A stretch of DNA of 64,000 nucleotides from Herminiimonas contaminans (GCF_015645465.1 NZ_JADOEL010000007.1:102267-166266), one strand, 5' to 3'; positions 26,193 to 34,443 are shown, numbered from the stretch's first letter. Translations and numbers: made by a program. The notes: a model not told the origin generated them from the sequence alone.

Positions 26193-26280
26193 TGTTTATT
26201 TGAGAAGAATGGTTGCCAAACAGGAATTGCTCCGGAGAGCAGGACACGCTATCTGCATGCCGTGCGCCCGGATGCAAGAC

Positions 26281-26439
26281 TTAGCGGGTGCTATCTGCGC
26301 GGACAGGGAGGAAAGTAATCATCAGGGCAGACAATGACAAAATGCCGAGTAATACCGCAGCAAAATCCGGTTTCATGGCAAACCAGCCTATGGAGGAAAT
26401 AATTCCCCCGGTAGATAAAAGCTTGGCAATAGATAACAT
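26281..26439 (-). CDS. Small membrane protein (52 aa)
   Basis: I translated this short frame by hand. It begins MLSIAKLLSTGGIISSIGWFAM and has one or two hydrophobic segments (residues 10-22, then FAAVLLGILSLSALMITFLP), ending VRADSTR before TAA. AGGGGGACACG lies just before the ATG, a strong ribosome-binding site. I know no family. It stands between the TetR efflux operon and the oxidoreductase-like protein gene, on the same strand as both. Coding is supported by the ribosome-binding site and the coherent transmembrane composition only. Confidence 0.6.
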   Translation of the reverse strand: MLSIAKLLSTGGIISSIGWFAMKPDFAAVLLGILSLSALMITFLPVRADSTR

Positions 26440-26575
26440 CGTGTCCCCCTGTCTCAATCTGGCAGATCCGGCATTTCTGGATCAGATGCCAATGTAGCCA
26501 AGATGGGTTCGGGAAACTATAGGATTAACAGCCGACTACGTGTCAGCGCAGTCCTACGTAGCCAACAGCTGTTAA

Positions 26576-26776
26576 TCAGGAACGGCGGGCCTTCCTCGGC
26601 AATGTGCGCACTTTCGGTACATGCTTCTTTTCCCACTCCGCCAGCGCGGCGCGATACTTCTCCATTTCGAGTTCATACAAATCGAAGATACAGGGCTCGC
26701 AACCGCTATGACAGCACTCGTCGTTATCGGGACGTACGGGCGGAACTGGCGCAGTCGTATCGCTGGTTTTACTCAT
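26576..26776 (-). CDS. Oxidoreductase-like domain protein (Cys-rich, 66 aa)
   Basis: This short protein has the oxidoreductase-like N-terminal motif, a proline-rich start (PVPPVRPDNDE) followed by CCHSGCEPCIFDLYELEMEKY. The four cysteines in CC-x2-C-x2-C form are the family hallmark and could bind a metal or an iron-sulfur centre. Members occur as small stand-alone proteins in proteobacteria and as domains in eukaryotes, and the function is unknown. It is divergent from the PnuC-type transporter gene 162 bp away. Confidence 0.85.
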   Translation of the reverse strand: MSKTSDTTAPVPPVRPDNDECCHSGCEPCIFDLYELEMEKYRAALAEWEKKHVPKVRTLPRKARRS

Positions 26777-26938
26777 AGACCTCGTTAGCGGATTCCGGAA
26801 AATCGCGGAAATAAATTCGCACTCGTGTTTTCTTTAATATACTGCGGACTCTGATGTCGGGGCGTAGCACGCTTCGAGCTATCCACCCACGCATACAGCG
26901 CCGTCAAACTGCGCATATCTAAATATAGCCCACTGCGC

Positions 26939-27547
26939 ATGAATGACACGTTTACGATTTTCGGTCTGGTCGACACCACCGCGCTGGAACTGGTTTCCTT
27001 TGCGCTAGCGCTATGCATGGTATTGCTCAACATCCGTCAATCACCTTGGGCATGGTTATTCTCCATCATATCCGCCGCGACGTACGCAGTCGTGTTCTAC
27101 GACAGCAAGATATATGGCGACATGTCGCTACAATTCTTTTTCATCGCAGTCTCGCTGTGGGGCTGGTATCAATGGCTGTTTGGCGGCACCACGCATCACG
27201 GCATCCAGGTGTCACGTATGGCGCCACGTTCCTGGCTGTATTCAGCAGCGGCATGGCTGGTCGGCTTCTTCGCCATTGCCGCCTTCCTGCGCATGTTCAC
27301 CGATACCGATGTTCCGCACATAGACGCCTTCCTCACTGCAGGTAGCCTGGTCGGTCAAATCCTGCTCTCGCGCAAGAAGCTGGAGAACTGGTACGCATGG
27401 ATAGTGATCGACCTGATCTACATCGCCTTGTATCTGCATAAAAACCTCTACCTCACCGCACTGCTGTTTGCGATCTTTGCCGTGTTGGCGGTAGTCGGCT
27501 TGCGTGCATGGGCGAAATCGCTGCGTGAACAGGAGCCGCAGCAATGA
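26939..27547 (+). CDS. PnuC/PnuT-type vitamin transporter
   Basis: This 202-aa membrane protein has the seven-helix PnuC fold. Key blocks are NIRQSPWAWLFSIISAATYAVVFYDSKIYGDMSLQ, SLWGWYQWLFGG with the WxxW ligand motif, and NWYAWIVIDLIYIALYLHKNLYLTA. PnuC facilitates nicotinamide riboside uptake and the PnuT branch takes up thiamin. Sequence alone does not separate them for me. It overlaps the NadR-like kinase gene by four bases (ATGA) and converges on a TonB receptor under a TPP riboswitch, which makes thiamin a serious alternative. No riboswitch is seen before this gene and its ribosome-binding site is weak. Confidence 0.88.
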   Translation: MNDTFTIFGLVDTTALELVSFALALCMVLLNIRQSPWAWLFSIISAATYAVVFYDSKIYGDMSLQFFFIAVSLWGWYQWLFGGTTHHGIQVSRMAPRSWLYSAAAWLVGFFAIAAFLRMFTDTDVPHIDAFLTAGSLVGQILLSRKKLENWYAWIVIDLIYIALYLHKNLYLTALLFAIFAVLAVVGLRAWAKSLREQEPQQ

Positions 27548-28068
27548 CCAGCCCGGTACGGCGTATCGCATTACTCGGCGCAGAATCGACCGGCAAATCG
27601 ACACTGGCTGCGGCATTGGCAGATCACTACCAGACCGTCTGGGTGCCTGAGTATCTGCGTGAATTTGTGGAAGTGAATAAACGCACGCCGCAAGCACACG
27701 AGCAGATACTGATTGCGCAAACCCAGATCGCGCGGGAAGACTTGGCCATTGAGCAAGCAAATCGCTATCTGTTCTGTGACACCACGCCGTTGATGACGGC
27801 GCTCTATAGCGAATTCTATTTTGGTGCAGCTGATGCGGCACTCATGGAGTTGGCGCGTGAACATCGCTATGAGTGCACCATCGTGGCTGAACCGAGTAAT
27901 CCTTGGGTTGCTGATGGATTGCAGCGGGAATCGGATAGTGTGCGGCAGGAGGTGCACAGGCGTTTGCTGCGGCAATTAGATAGCGAACGGATAGCCTATT
28001 TGCTGGTTGCCGGGGATACTGAAGAGCGGGTGAAGCAAGTTGCTGCTTACTTATTAACACAGAGCTAG
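27544..28068 (+). CDS. NadR-like P-loop kinase
   Basis: This 174-aa AAA/P-loop protein corresponds to the ribosylnicotinamide kinase domain of NadR without the DNA-binding and adenylyltransferase parts. It has Walker A GAESTGKSTLAAALA (residues 11-25), the acidic substrate loop WVPEYLREFVE, a Walker B-like FCDTTPLMT and a basic lid. It should phosphorylate the vitamin imported by the overlapping PnuC-type gene and so trap it in the cell. That would be nicotinamide riboside by family, but possibly thiamin, because the facing TonB receptor is TPP-controlled. Confidence 0.8.
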   Translation: MTSPVRRIALLGAESTGKSTLAAALADHYQTVWVPEYLREFVEVNKRTPQAHEQILIAQTQIAREDLAIEQANRYLFCDTTPLMTALYSEFYFGAADAALMELAREHRYECTIVAEPSNPWVADGLQRESDSVRQEVHRRLLRQLDSERIAYLLVAGDTEERVKQVAAYLLTQS

Positions 28069-28126
28069 CTTTGCCGTACATGCGTAACGAGCAAAGAGGC
28101 TGTAGATCTTGTCCACTATGACGATG

Positions 28127-28420
28127 CCGTTTGTGCGGGACAGAAAATGGAAAAAGAAGTGGATGTGTTTGAGGTGTCGCAGAGAATTTACGGAACACTG
28201 TTCCGCGCCTGCGTAACGGTATCCGCTTGCAAGCGGATACGCGCCCTGCAAGGGCAGCGAGTTTCATCCACGTCCCATTTTTGTCCCGCACAAACGGAAA
28301 CCCCGCAGGGGCAGCGGTGCCGTGGTCGCCTTTCTTTGCTCACTTTCTTTGGCGAAGCAAAGAAAGTGAGTGGCCGCCGGGCCACCCCCGGCAACCCCAC
28401 TCTCTACGGAGAGAGAGCCG
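28127..28420. repeat. Palindrome-rich intergenic repeat element
   Basis: The gap 28069-28508 has no gene but several structures. Inverted arms starting CCGTTTGTGCGGGACA lie at 28127-28150 and, reversed, at 28274-28297. A perfect 22-bp palindrome (half GTATCCGCTTG) lies at 28219-28240. Small hairpins GCCCT/AGGGC and CCCC/GGGG follow. A 13-bp stem CTCACTTTCTTTG/CAAAGAAAGTGAG is at 28339-28370, and an upstream CTTTCTTTGC copy at 28330-28339 could pair with the same arm. GGCCGCCGGGCCACC follows. I recall similar sequences as dispersed intergenic repeats in Burkholderiales. Confidence 0.65.
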
Positions 28421-28458
28421 AATCAGCAACAATCAATACACAAACCAAGCACCCAATA

Positions 28459-28490
28459 AAAAATGCCACCGGAGCTACGGTGGCATTTTT
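28459..28490. terminator. Bidirectional terminator
   Basis: AAAAATGCCACCG (28459-28471) pairs with CGGTGGCATTTTT (28478-28490) around a 6-nt loop. It lies 18 bp beyond the stop of the leftward TonB receptor gene and can also stop rightward transcripts from the kinase gene. Confidence 0.88.
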
Positions 28491-28508
28491 AAAATCAAAC
28501 AAGCCGAA

Positions 28509-30698
28509 TCAGAAATCCACTTGTGCCGACAATCTGGCCAAACGCGGGGCACCTGGAATCAGATAGCCACCAAACGCATTCGCTGCATCACCCCAGTAGA
28601 ATTTATTAAAGACATTATCGATGCCAAAGCGGAAGGTAGTCGTCTTGCCGCTGATCTTAGTCGCATAACGCGCACCCACGTTCAGGACGTGATAGCCATC
28701 GACTCGTTTGTTCAAAGCAGCGATCTCACTATTCGGTGCAAACACCTTGCTGGTCGAATAAATCCAGGTCGCATTCAACTTGACTGCTGGCATCTGTGGC
28801 AACGCATAGTCTACATATACCGCTGACTTGAACTTAGGCACATTACCAACGCGCTTGCCTTCGACATTCGCGTCACCGGTACCTTCCATATTTGCCTGCA
28901 ATGCCGTAAAGCTCGCACCCAACATCAAGTTACGCGTCGCACGTCCTTGTGCCGCCAACTCCAGACCTCGATGAACCTGCTTGCCCGCGACTACATACAA
29001 AGAAGCTGGGTTCAGATACTCGTTATCGCGTTTGATCTGGAACAATGCAGCAGACACGCTGATGTCCGCTGTAAGGTCGGTCTTGATCCCAACTTCCACC
29101 TGCTTGGATTTATTCGGATCCAATACAGATTCGGCATTCGTATTACCGGATGGAATTTCCCCTCCCGGTTCCAGCCCTTGCGAGTAGGATGCATACAAAG
29201 AGAGATTTGCTTTGGGGCTATAAACTAAAGCGACGTTCGGCAATATGTAGTCACCGTCCGTATTTCTGATGTTCGCACCATCTTTATCAAACTGAACCCG
29301 CTTCAGTTTCGTGTAACGCAGACCTGCGTGCAACTTGAATTGATCATTCAAGCTCAAGATGTCTTGCACAAATATCGAACGCTCTTCGTCTTTGCGGCGT
29401 AACACAACCGGATTCGTCGGACCAAGTGAGTACGTATAAGGAACGGTGTTATATATGTTGCCGTAACCGACAAAATCAAAAAGATAATCGGCAAAATTAT
29501 CACGACGATTCAACGTCGAGATACCAGTAGTCAAAGCATGCTTGATTCCACCGGTTGTAAAGTTACCCTGCAACATTGCCTGGGTCGTCATCACCGTTCG
29601 TTTGTCATTCTCACGACGCAAATCGTACATGGCAAAATCACCGTTTGCGTTGTAACCAACAAATGGATTGCCACAACCGCTAGGAATGACCATAGGATCT
29701 GCGTTGATATTCGCGCAACCGGAGGCCAGTGCCACCGCATCATCACGACGCAGTTCGAATTTGTTTGCCTGCAAAGTGGTACGCCAATTGTCGTTGAGTT
29801 CGTATTCAAACTTTATACCGAGATTGTTCGTATCATCCGTTACCGGTCTGCTCCATGGCTGATTATTCAACATGGTTTTGCCGCTCACCCCAGTAGGAAT
29901 GCGATTATCCGGCCCCAGTAACTGGAAACCCGGCACTGTCAGTTGCGACTTGTGCTGGTAATCCATATCGACCTGCAGCAAAGCTCGCGGGCTGATACGC
30001 CAGTCAAACGCACCAGAAACAAAGCGACGATCGCCGTTAGAACCCTTCACATAGGATTTAATGTCTTCCGCTGCTGCATTAATGCGATAACCAAAACGTT
30101 TGTCTTCCGAACGGCCACCCAAATCTATTGCGCTATAAATCGTGCCACGTTCGCGCACTTCAAATGTAGCCGAACGCAGTGGTGTGTCGGTTGGCCGCTT
30201 CGTTACATAGTTAAGAATGCCGCCCGAAGATGCAGTACCTGCCTGCAAACCCGCCAGGCCCTTCAAGATTTCCAGACGCTCCTTGTTTTCCATCGGGATC
30301 GCGGAATGCGCGAGGATGACCATGCCGTCCTTGCGATAGTTCGAGCCCATGTCCAGCGTGAAGCCGCGGATCGCGAACCAGTCGGACAGACCGACCGCGT
30401 TATAGGAGTTCTGTACGCTGGCATCGTATTTCACCGCATCGGTTGCGGTACGTATGCTGCGTTCCTGCATCTGTTCAGCAGTGATGACGCTAATGGATGC
30501 GGGTGTCTGCAACAAAGGTGTTTCCGTGAAACCGCCAACGCTGGCATTGCGTGCGATACCGTCAGGTGCCGATTCGGAAGTGACGACCACTTCGGGCAAG
30601 ACGTTTTCAGCAGACTCTGCCATGGCGACAGGCGCAAACGCACAGGCTTGGGCAACAGCCAGGGCAATCAGGGAACGACGGGAATGTGGTGCAGACAT
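28509..30698 (-). CDS. TonB-dependent receptor under TPP riboswitch, probable thiamin receptor
   Basis: This 729-aa outer-membrane receptor has a signal peptide (SRRSLIALAVAQACAFAPVAMA) and a TonB-box-like LPEVVVTSES. The plug contains TPASISVITAEQMQERS and NKERLEILKGLAGLQAGTASSGGILNYVTKRP. The barrel ends in LARLSAQVDF. By sequence it belongs with siderophore-type receptors. However, the leader contains a TPP riboswitch (30772-30855), so the imported ligand is predicted to be thiamin or a phosphate or precursor of it. The ATG at 30698 starts the signal peptide; a TTG at 30752 is an alternative. The convergent PnuC-type transporter and kinase genes probably complete the route. Confidence 0.88.
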   Translation of the reverse strand: MSAPHSRRSLIALAVAQACAFAPVAMAESAENVLPEVVVTSESAPDGIARNASVGGFTETPLLQTPASISVITAEQMQERSIRTATDAVKYDASVQNSYNAVGLSDWFAIRGFTLDMGSNYRKDGMVILAHSAIPMENKERLEILKGLAGLQAGTASSGGILNYVTKRPTDTPLRSATFEVRERGTIYSAIDLGGRSEDKRFGYRINAAAEDIKSYVKGSNGDRRFVSGAFDWRISPRALLQVDMDYQHKSQLTVPGFQLLGPDNRIPTGVSGKTMLNNQPWSRPVTDDTNNLGIKFEYELNDNWRTTLQANKFELRRDDAVALASGCANINADPMVIPSGCGNPFVGYNANGDFAMYDLRRENDKRTVMTTQAMLQGNFTTGGIKHALTTGISTLNRRDNFADYLFDFVGYGNIYNTVPYTYSLGPTNPVVLRRKDEERSIFVQDILSLNDQFKLHAGLRYTKLKRVQFDKDGANIRNTDGDYILPNVALVYSPKANLSLYASYSQGLEPGGEIPSGNTNAESVLDPNKSKQVEVGIKTDLTADISVSAALFQIKRDNEYLNPASLYVVAGKQVHRGLELAAQGRATRNLMLGASFTALQANMEGTGDANVEGKRVGNVPKFKSAVYVDYALPQMPAVKLNATWIYSTSKVFAPNSEIAALNKRVDGYHVLNVGARYATKISGKTTTFRFGIDNVFNKFYWGDAANAFGGYLIPGAPRLARLSAQVDF

Positions 30699-30771
30699 GT
30701 TTTGTTCAATCAATCGCGTTAGAAAAACCAATGCGCGCGAAGGAATGGACAAAGAAATTGCGTGGACTTTG

Positions 30772-30855
30772 CGCTTCCCTACGCTGGCATTATCCAGGTC
30801 AGGTACGGAGGGTTTTATCTCACCCGAAGACGTTTAACTCTTCAGGACCCCTAGC
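30772..30855 (-). promoter_or_regulatory. TPP (THI-element) riboswitch
   Basis: Read on the minus strand the RNA has GGGTGAGA with a following ACCC, then ACCTGACCTGGATAATGCC and AGCGTAGGGAAG. These match the conserved pyrimidine- and pyrophosphate-sensing parts of the TPP aptamer almost base for base. P1 is closed by CTAGGGG and the 3' purine-rich end. It lies about 74 nt before the receptor start, so TPP binding should switch off translation or elongation of the receptor mRNA. I see no clear terminator in the platform. Confidence 0.93.
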
Positions 30856-30992
30856 GTGGCCGAATGGTAACACGAAAGAAGAAGCGGACGGAATGGCATT
30901 TTTGCTGCAAGTTGCCGCAAATTTCGCCGATCTTAACCGAGGTCAACAAAACGGCGGGACCTGCCCGCCGGATCGTCAACAGCTGATACGGC

Positions 30993-31352
<360 letters not shown>

Positions 31353-31880
31353 TCAACTGCTGCGCGGATAACGTACTGTCAACACTTGCAACTCTTCGTC
31401 ACCGGCTGGTGTCTCTAACGATACCGCATCGCCTTCGTGCGCACCCAGCAGGCTTTGCGCGAGTGGTGATAACCAGCTGATTCGCCCTTGCGCCGGATCC
31501 AGCTCATCCAGGCCCACGATAGTGACTCGATGCCGTTCACCAGCAGCATTGTCGTATTCCACCGTTGCACCAAAGAATATCTGGTCGCCATCTGCATGCA
31601 CACTGGCATCGACTATCTCTGCCGTTTCCAGGCGAGTCTGCAAGTAATGGATGCGTGTATCAATTTCGCGTAGCGATGCTTCCGGCGCGGATTCCATATC
31701 GGCACTTTCAGCGTCTGCCTGCAAAGCCGCAGGTCGTGCGACATCCAGCAAATGCTGCAATTCTGTTTGCAGTGCGTGATAACCGTCCGGCGTGATGTAG
31801 TTCCTGACGCCGACTGGCATCTCCGGCATTGGCGATACCGCATCGTCGTCATTCGTTTCTTTTACAAATGCCTTGTTCAT
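31353..31880 (-). CDS. GreA/GreB family transcription factor with altered tip
   Basis: This 175-aa protein has a roughly 25-residue acidic N-terminal extension. A Gre coiled coil follows (NYITPDGYHALQTELQHLL, then SLREIDTRIHYLQTRLETAEIVD). The C-terminal FKBP-like domain reads FFGATVEYDN, IVGLDELDPAQGRISWLSPLAQSLLGAHEGD and LQVLTVRYP, and is closest to GreB. The coiled-coil tip, which in GreB carries the SENGDY acidic residues that stimulate transcript cleavage, is shortened and reads DAESADMESAPEA. It may bind the RNA polymerase secondary channel without normal cleavage. The start ATG at 31880 was preferred over 31904. Confidence 0.82.
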   Translation of the reverse strand: MNKAFVKETNDDDAVSPMPEMPVGVRNYITPDGYHALQTELQHLLDVARPAALQADAESADMESAPEASLREIDTRIHYLQTRLETAEIVDASVHADGDQIFFGATVEYDNAAGERHRVTIVGLDELDPAQGRISWLSPLAQSLLGAHEGDAVSLETPAGDEELQVLTVRYPRSS

Positions 31881-31965
31881 GATCGCACTCCTGCCACTAC
31901 ACATGCATAGACGACTACCTTAGCGCATCCTGGGAGAAACTGCTGTACGTTGCAGCACGAAGGCA

Positions 31966-33063
31966 TCAACGTGGACTAAGGAAGAGTTCCATACGATGTA
32001 GCTCTTCGTCCAATGCATTGCGGAAAGCGGCCGCTTTGGGTGCTGGACCTGCCACATAGCCGAATGTAGCTTCCGGTTGACCATCACGCACTGACACATT
32101 CGCCCAGCCTATGACCTGATCACGCCAGAGCATGGGCAACGCGTAGTAACCGTACTGGCGTCGGGCTGGCGGCGTATAGGCTTCGAATTTGTAGGTCCAG
32201 TCCCAGAGCAAGGCGAAGCGACGCCGATCCCAGACCACCGGATCAAAAGGTGCGAGTAATCGCACACTATCGTCGACAGCATAACGACGTGAACGAGGGT
32301 TTTCATCAACGGGCCAGTACCAGGTGGTGCCATCAATACGACAGCTGGCCAGATGCTCACGTGCCAGTCGCAGTGCTGCTTGCGTCTGCGCCGCCAGATG
32401 GGGTGCTCCGTAGCCTAGCAAGCGCGCCAGGTAAGTCAGACTGGCGGCTGGCAATGGCGCGTATTTGCGCAGTATCAATTCGAGCAGGGCTGCCGCACGT
32501 AGTGCACCGGCCGTGGGGCTATCATCCGCAGGTGGATGCGTCGCCACTTCGTAGACACGTGTACCACTATCGCGTCGCTTCACCCGCAACAGCCCGCGGT
32601 AATGCATGCCATCCAGCAATTGCGTGCTGGCATTGCTGGAGCCACCCCAATAGTTTTGCACACGTCCGTGCGCGAAATGTTGTTCGACCTCGCGTGGATG
32701 AACCACACCGCGCTCACGCACGAAGGCCAGTACGTCAGCCGCCTTGCGCTGAGTTTCGGCATTCCAGGTTTTCTTAGGCTGGCGTGGATGCATCAGCGCC
32801 AGATGTGCACGTGGCAGAAAGCCGTAGTTGACGAAGCAGTCTTCGTCGATCGCGAGACGCGCATAGCGACGCTCCAGATCGCCGGCACGGTAATCCTTGA
32901 CGCGATGACGCAGCGTCAAATCTTGCGCCCGGGCTGGCGCTCGTATCGGATCTGCCTGTACAAAACCCAGACGCTGGATCGCTGCTGGCAGCGTGGTCGG
33001 CCTGAACAAAGTCCGCGCAACCGCGTAGCGACGCAGGTCTTCCAGACTCGGTTGAGTGGACAT
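31966..33063 (-). CDS. YcaQ/AlkX-type winged-helix DNA glycosylase family protein
   Basis: This 365-aa protein has the HTH_42 layout. N-terminally, SLEDLRRYAVARTLF is followed by QRLGFVQADPIRAPARAQDLTL, in which the QxD motif corresponds to the catalytic QxQ/QxD of YcaQ. Three winged-helix segments follow, then a C-terminal beta-domain with LLAPFDPVVWDRRRFALLWDWTYKFEAY. E. coli YcaQ unhooks interstrand crosslinks from alkylating agents. Without alignment I assign the family, not the lesion. It is monocistronic, and the stop is 85 bp beyond the GreB-like gene's start. Confidence 0.85.
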   Translation of the reverse strand: MSTQPSLEDLRRYAVARTLFRPTTLPAAIQRLGFVQADPIRAPARAQDLTLRHRVKDYRAGDLERRYARLAIDEDCFVNYGFLPRAHLALMHPRQPKKTWNAETQRKAADVLAFVRERGVVHPREVEQHFAHGRVQNYWGGSSNASTQLLDGMHYRGLLRVKRRDSGTRVYEVATHPPADDSPTAGALRAAALLELILRKYAPLPAASLTYLARLLGYGAPHLAAQTQAALRLAREHLASCRIDGTTWYWPVDENPRSRRYAVDDSVRLLAPFDPVVWDRRRFALLWDWTYKFEAYTPPARRQYGYYALPMLWRDQVIGWANVSVRDGQPEATFGYVAGPAPKAAAFRNALDEELHRMELFLSPR

Positions 33064-33136
33064 GGGAGAGTGAAAGTGCTGATGTACTGCGGACTAGAAG
33101 TGCACGCCTGTAAGCGCGTGCACTTCAGCATCGGAC

Positions 33137-33322
33137 TTAAACGTCAGACCAGAGTTTGCCGCCAGTCGCCCAGTTTTCACGCTTCACGTCTTCGATGATG
33201 ATATCGACGGATTCAGCGCTGGAACCCAGAGTCGCGACCGTCGCTTCGGTCACCGCTTTGACGAATGCACGTTTTTGTTCAACGGTACGACCTTCGAATA
33301 ATTGCACATTGATGGTAGGCAT
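33137..33322 (-). CDS. 4-oxalocrotonate tautomerase family enzyme
   Basis: This 61-aa tautomerase has catalytic Pro immediately after the initiator Met (MPTINVQLFEGRTVEQKRAFV), a central helix and the conserved IIIEDVKRENWATGG block. These small hexameric enzymes interconvert enol and keto forms of 2-hydroxymuconate-like compounds, though many members are promiscuous. AAGGAAAACTC precedes the ATG. It lies 35 bp downstream of a class II aldolase-type gene on the same strand, so they may form an operon for a small carbonyl pathway. The substrate is unknown. Confidence 0.88.
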   Translation of the reverse strand: MPTINVQLFEGRTVEQKRAFVKAVTEATVATLGSSAESVDIIIEDVKRENWATGGKLWSDV

Positions 33323-33356
33323 GAGTTTTCCTTTTTAGTTAGTAGTATTAAAACGA

Positions 33357-34115
33357 TTAGTTACGATAAGACGGCGACACTGCATCCAATTTGCGCAGCA
33401 GCGCAGGCCATTCGAGTATGCCTTCCGGCGAGCCGTCGCCCAGCAATTCCTTGTAGGTCTTGGCGCAGATTTCTGGGGCCGGTATATTCAGCGGACCGCC
33501 GCCGGATTGTGCTTTCAGCTGAAAAGAGCAGGCTTTGTCCAGCGTATCCATCAGCACATAGGCTTCCGCTATCGTGCGACCGCTGATCAGCGTACCGTGG
33601 TTACGCAAGAGCATGGCCGGGTAGTCACCCAGGCGTTCTATCAGACGCACCTGCTCCACTGGCGACAGGGCCAGGCCTTCGTAGTCGTGATAACCGATCT
33701 GTTGATAGAAGCGCATCGCGTGCTGCGACAAGGGCAACAAGCCCCCTTGTTGCATGCCGATCGCGACCCCATTTTCATTATGCAGATGCATGACGCACAT
33801 CGCATCTGCGCGTGCTGCATGCACCGCACCGTGGATTGCGAAGCCAGTGACATTCACGCGATAGGTCTGGTCGCCGATGATATTGCCCTGCAAGTCGATC
33901 TTCACCAGATTGGATGCGGTGATTTCATCGAAGCGGAAGCCAAAAGGATTGATCAGGAAACGACCTTCTTCGCCCGGTACCGTCGCCGAGATGTGTGTAT
34001 AGATCAGGTCGTCCCAATTCTTGAGGGCACATAAATGGTAGCAAGCAGCGAGGTCTATGCGGACCTGCCATTCGGCGGCGCTCATGCCTGCGGGTGGAGT
34101 TGCTGGGGTAGTCAT
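33357..34115 (-). CDS. Class II aldolase/adducin family protein
   Basis: This 252-aa protein has the metal-binding class II aldolase domain. RIDLAACYHLCALKNWDDLIYTHIS opens the domain, FLINPFGFRFDEITASNLVKID follows, and the zinc ligands are in VMHLHNENGVAI together with the later LLRNHGTLISG histidine. Members include fuculose and ribulose phosphate aldolases and the AraD type; this stand-alone group is often unassigned. The ATG at 34115 has AAGGTGAT upstream; the longer frame adds unrelated residues. The tautomerase gene follows 34 bp later. Confidence 0.87.
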   Translation of the reverse strand: MTTPATPPAGMSAAEWQVRIDLAACYHLCALKNWDDLIYTHISATVPGEEGRFLINPFGFRFDEITASNLVKIDLQGNIIGDQTYRVNVTGFAIHGAVHAARADAMCVMHLHNENGVAIGMQQGGLLPLSQHAMRFYQQIGYHDYEGLALSPVEQVRLIERLGDYPAMLLRNHGTLISGRTIAEAYVLMDTLDKACSFQLKAQSGGGPLNIPAPEICAKTYKELLGDGSPEGILEWPALLRKLDAVSPSYRN

Positions 34116-34334
34116 ATCACCTTGCCAAGTATTTGAAGCAAACGACGCCGTACCGGCGTCACCAAGGGTGAAATTATAGAGCCATAGCGTGCAGCCCGCC
34201 GATTCCGGCTGAAATCCGTCGATTTCACATCGATTTTTCTTTAAAAACCGGCTTGTCACACCGGAGTCGCAGTAAGACTGCATAATAGTGGATTCGATAT
34301 CGGCTATGGCTTCGCCTTCTTGATAGCGAAAATA

Positions 34335-34360
34335 AATTGATTTGCAAAATTAAATCAATT
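34335..34360. promoter_or_regulatory. AT-rich inverted repeat upstream of ahpC
   Basis: AATTGATTT (34335-34343) and AAATCAATT (34352-34360) form a perfect 9-bp inverted repeat 84 bp before the ahpC start. It could be an operator or core promoter element. I could not fit it convincingly to an OxyR or Fur consensus. The rest of the 34116-34443 gap holds divergent promoters and I see no gene. Confidence 0.45.
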
Positions 34361-34443
34361 ATGCAAATGATGGATACTTGTCTATCATTCGTACTTGTGC
34401 AGTAACGAACCCTCTTTTTTTAACCCAACTAAGGAAATACGAC

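Noticed and set aside
26777..26938. A second TPP or NAD-type riboswitch before the PnuC-type gene
   Set aside because: I looked for the CTGAGA and ACCTGATCTGG blocks and for paired stems in this leader. Neither is present, so the transporter genes seem to lack a TPP aptamer of their own.
28147..28826. Plus-strand open frames across the repeat region and the receptor 3' end
   Set aside because: They are built from the palindromic repeat and from antisense of the receptor gene, and the same repeat produces such spurious frames wherever it occurs.
34366..34386. OxyR site upstream of ahpC
   Set aside because: ATGGATACTTGTCTAT looks OxyR-like at first, but the spacing is one base off the ATAG-N7-CTAT pattern and the second half of the tetrameric site is missing.
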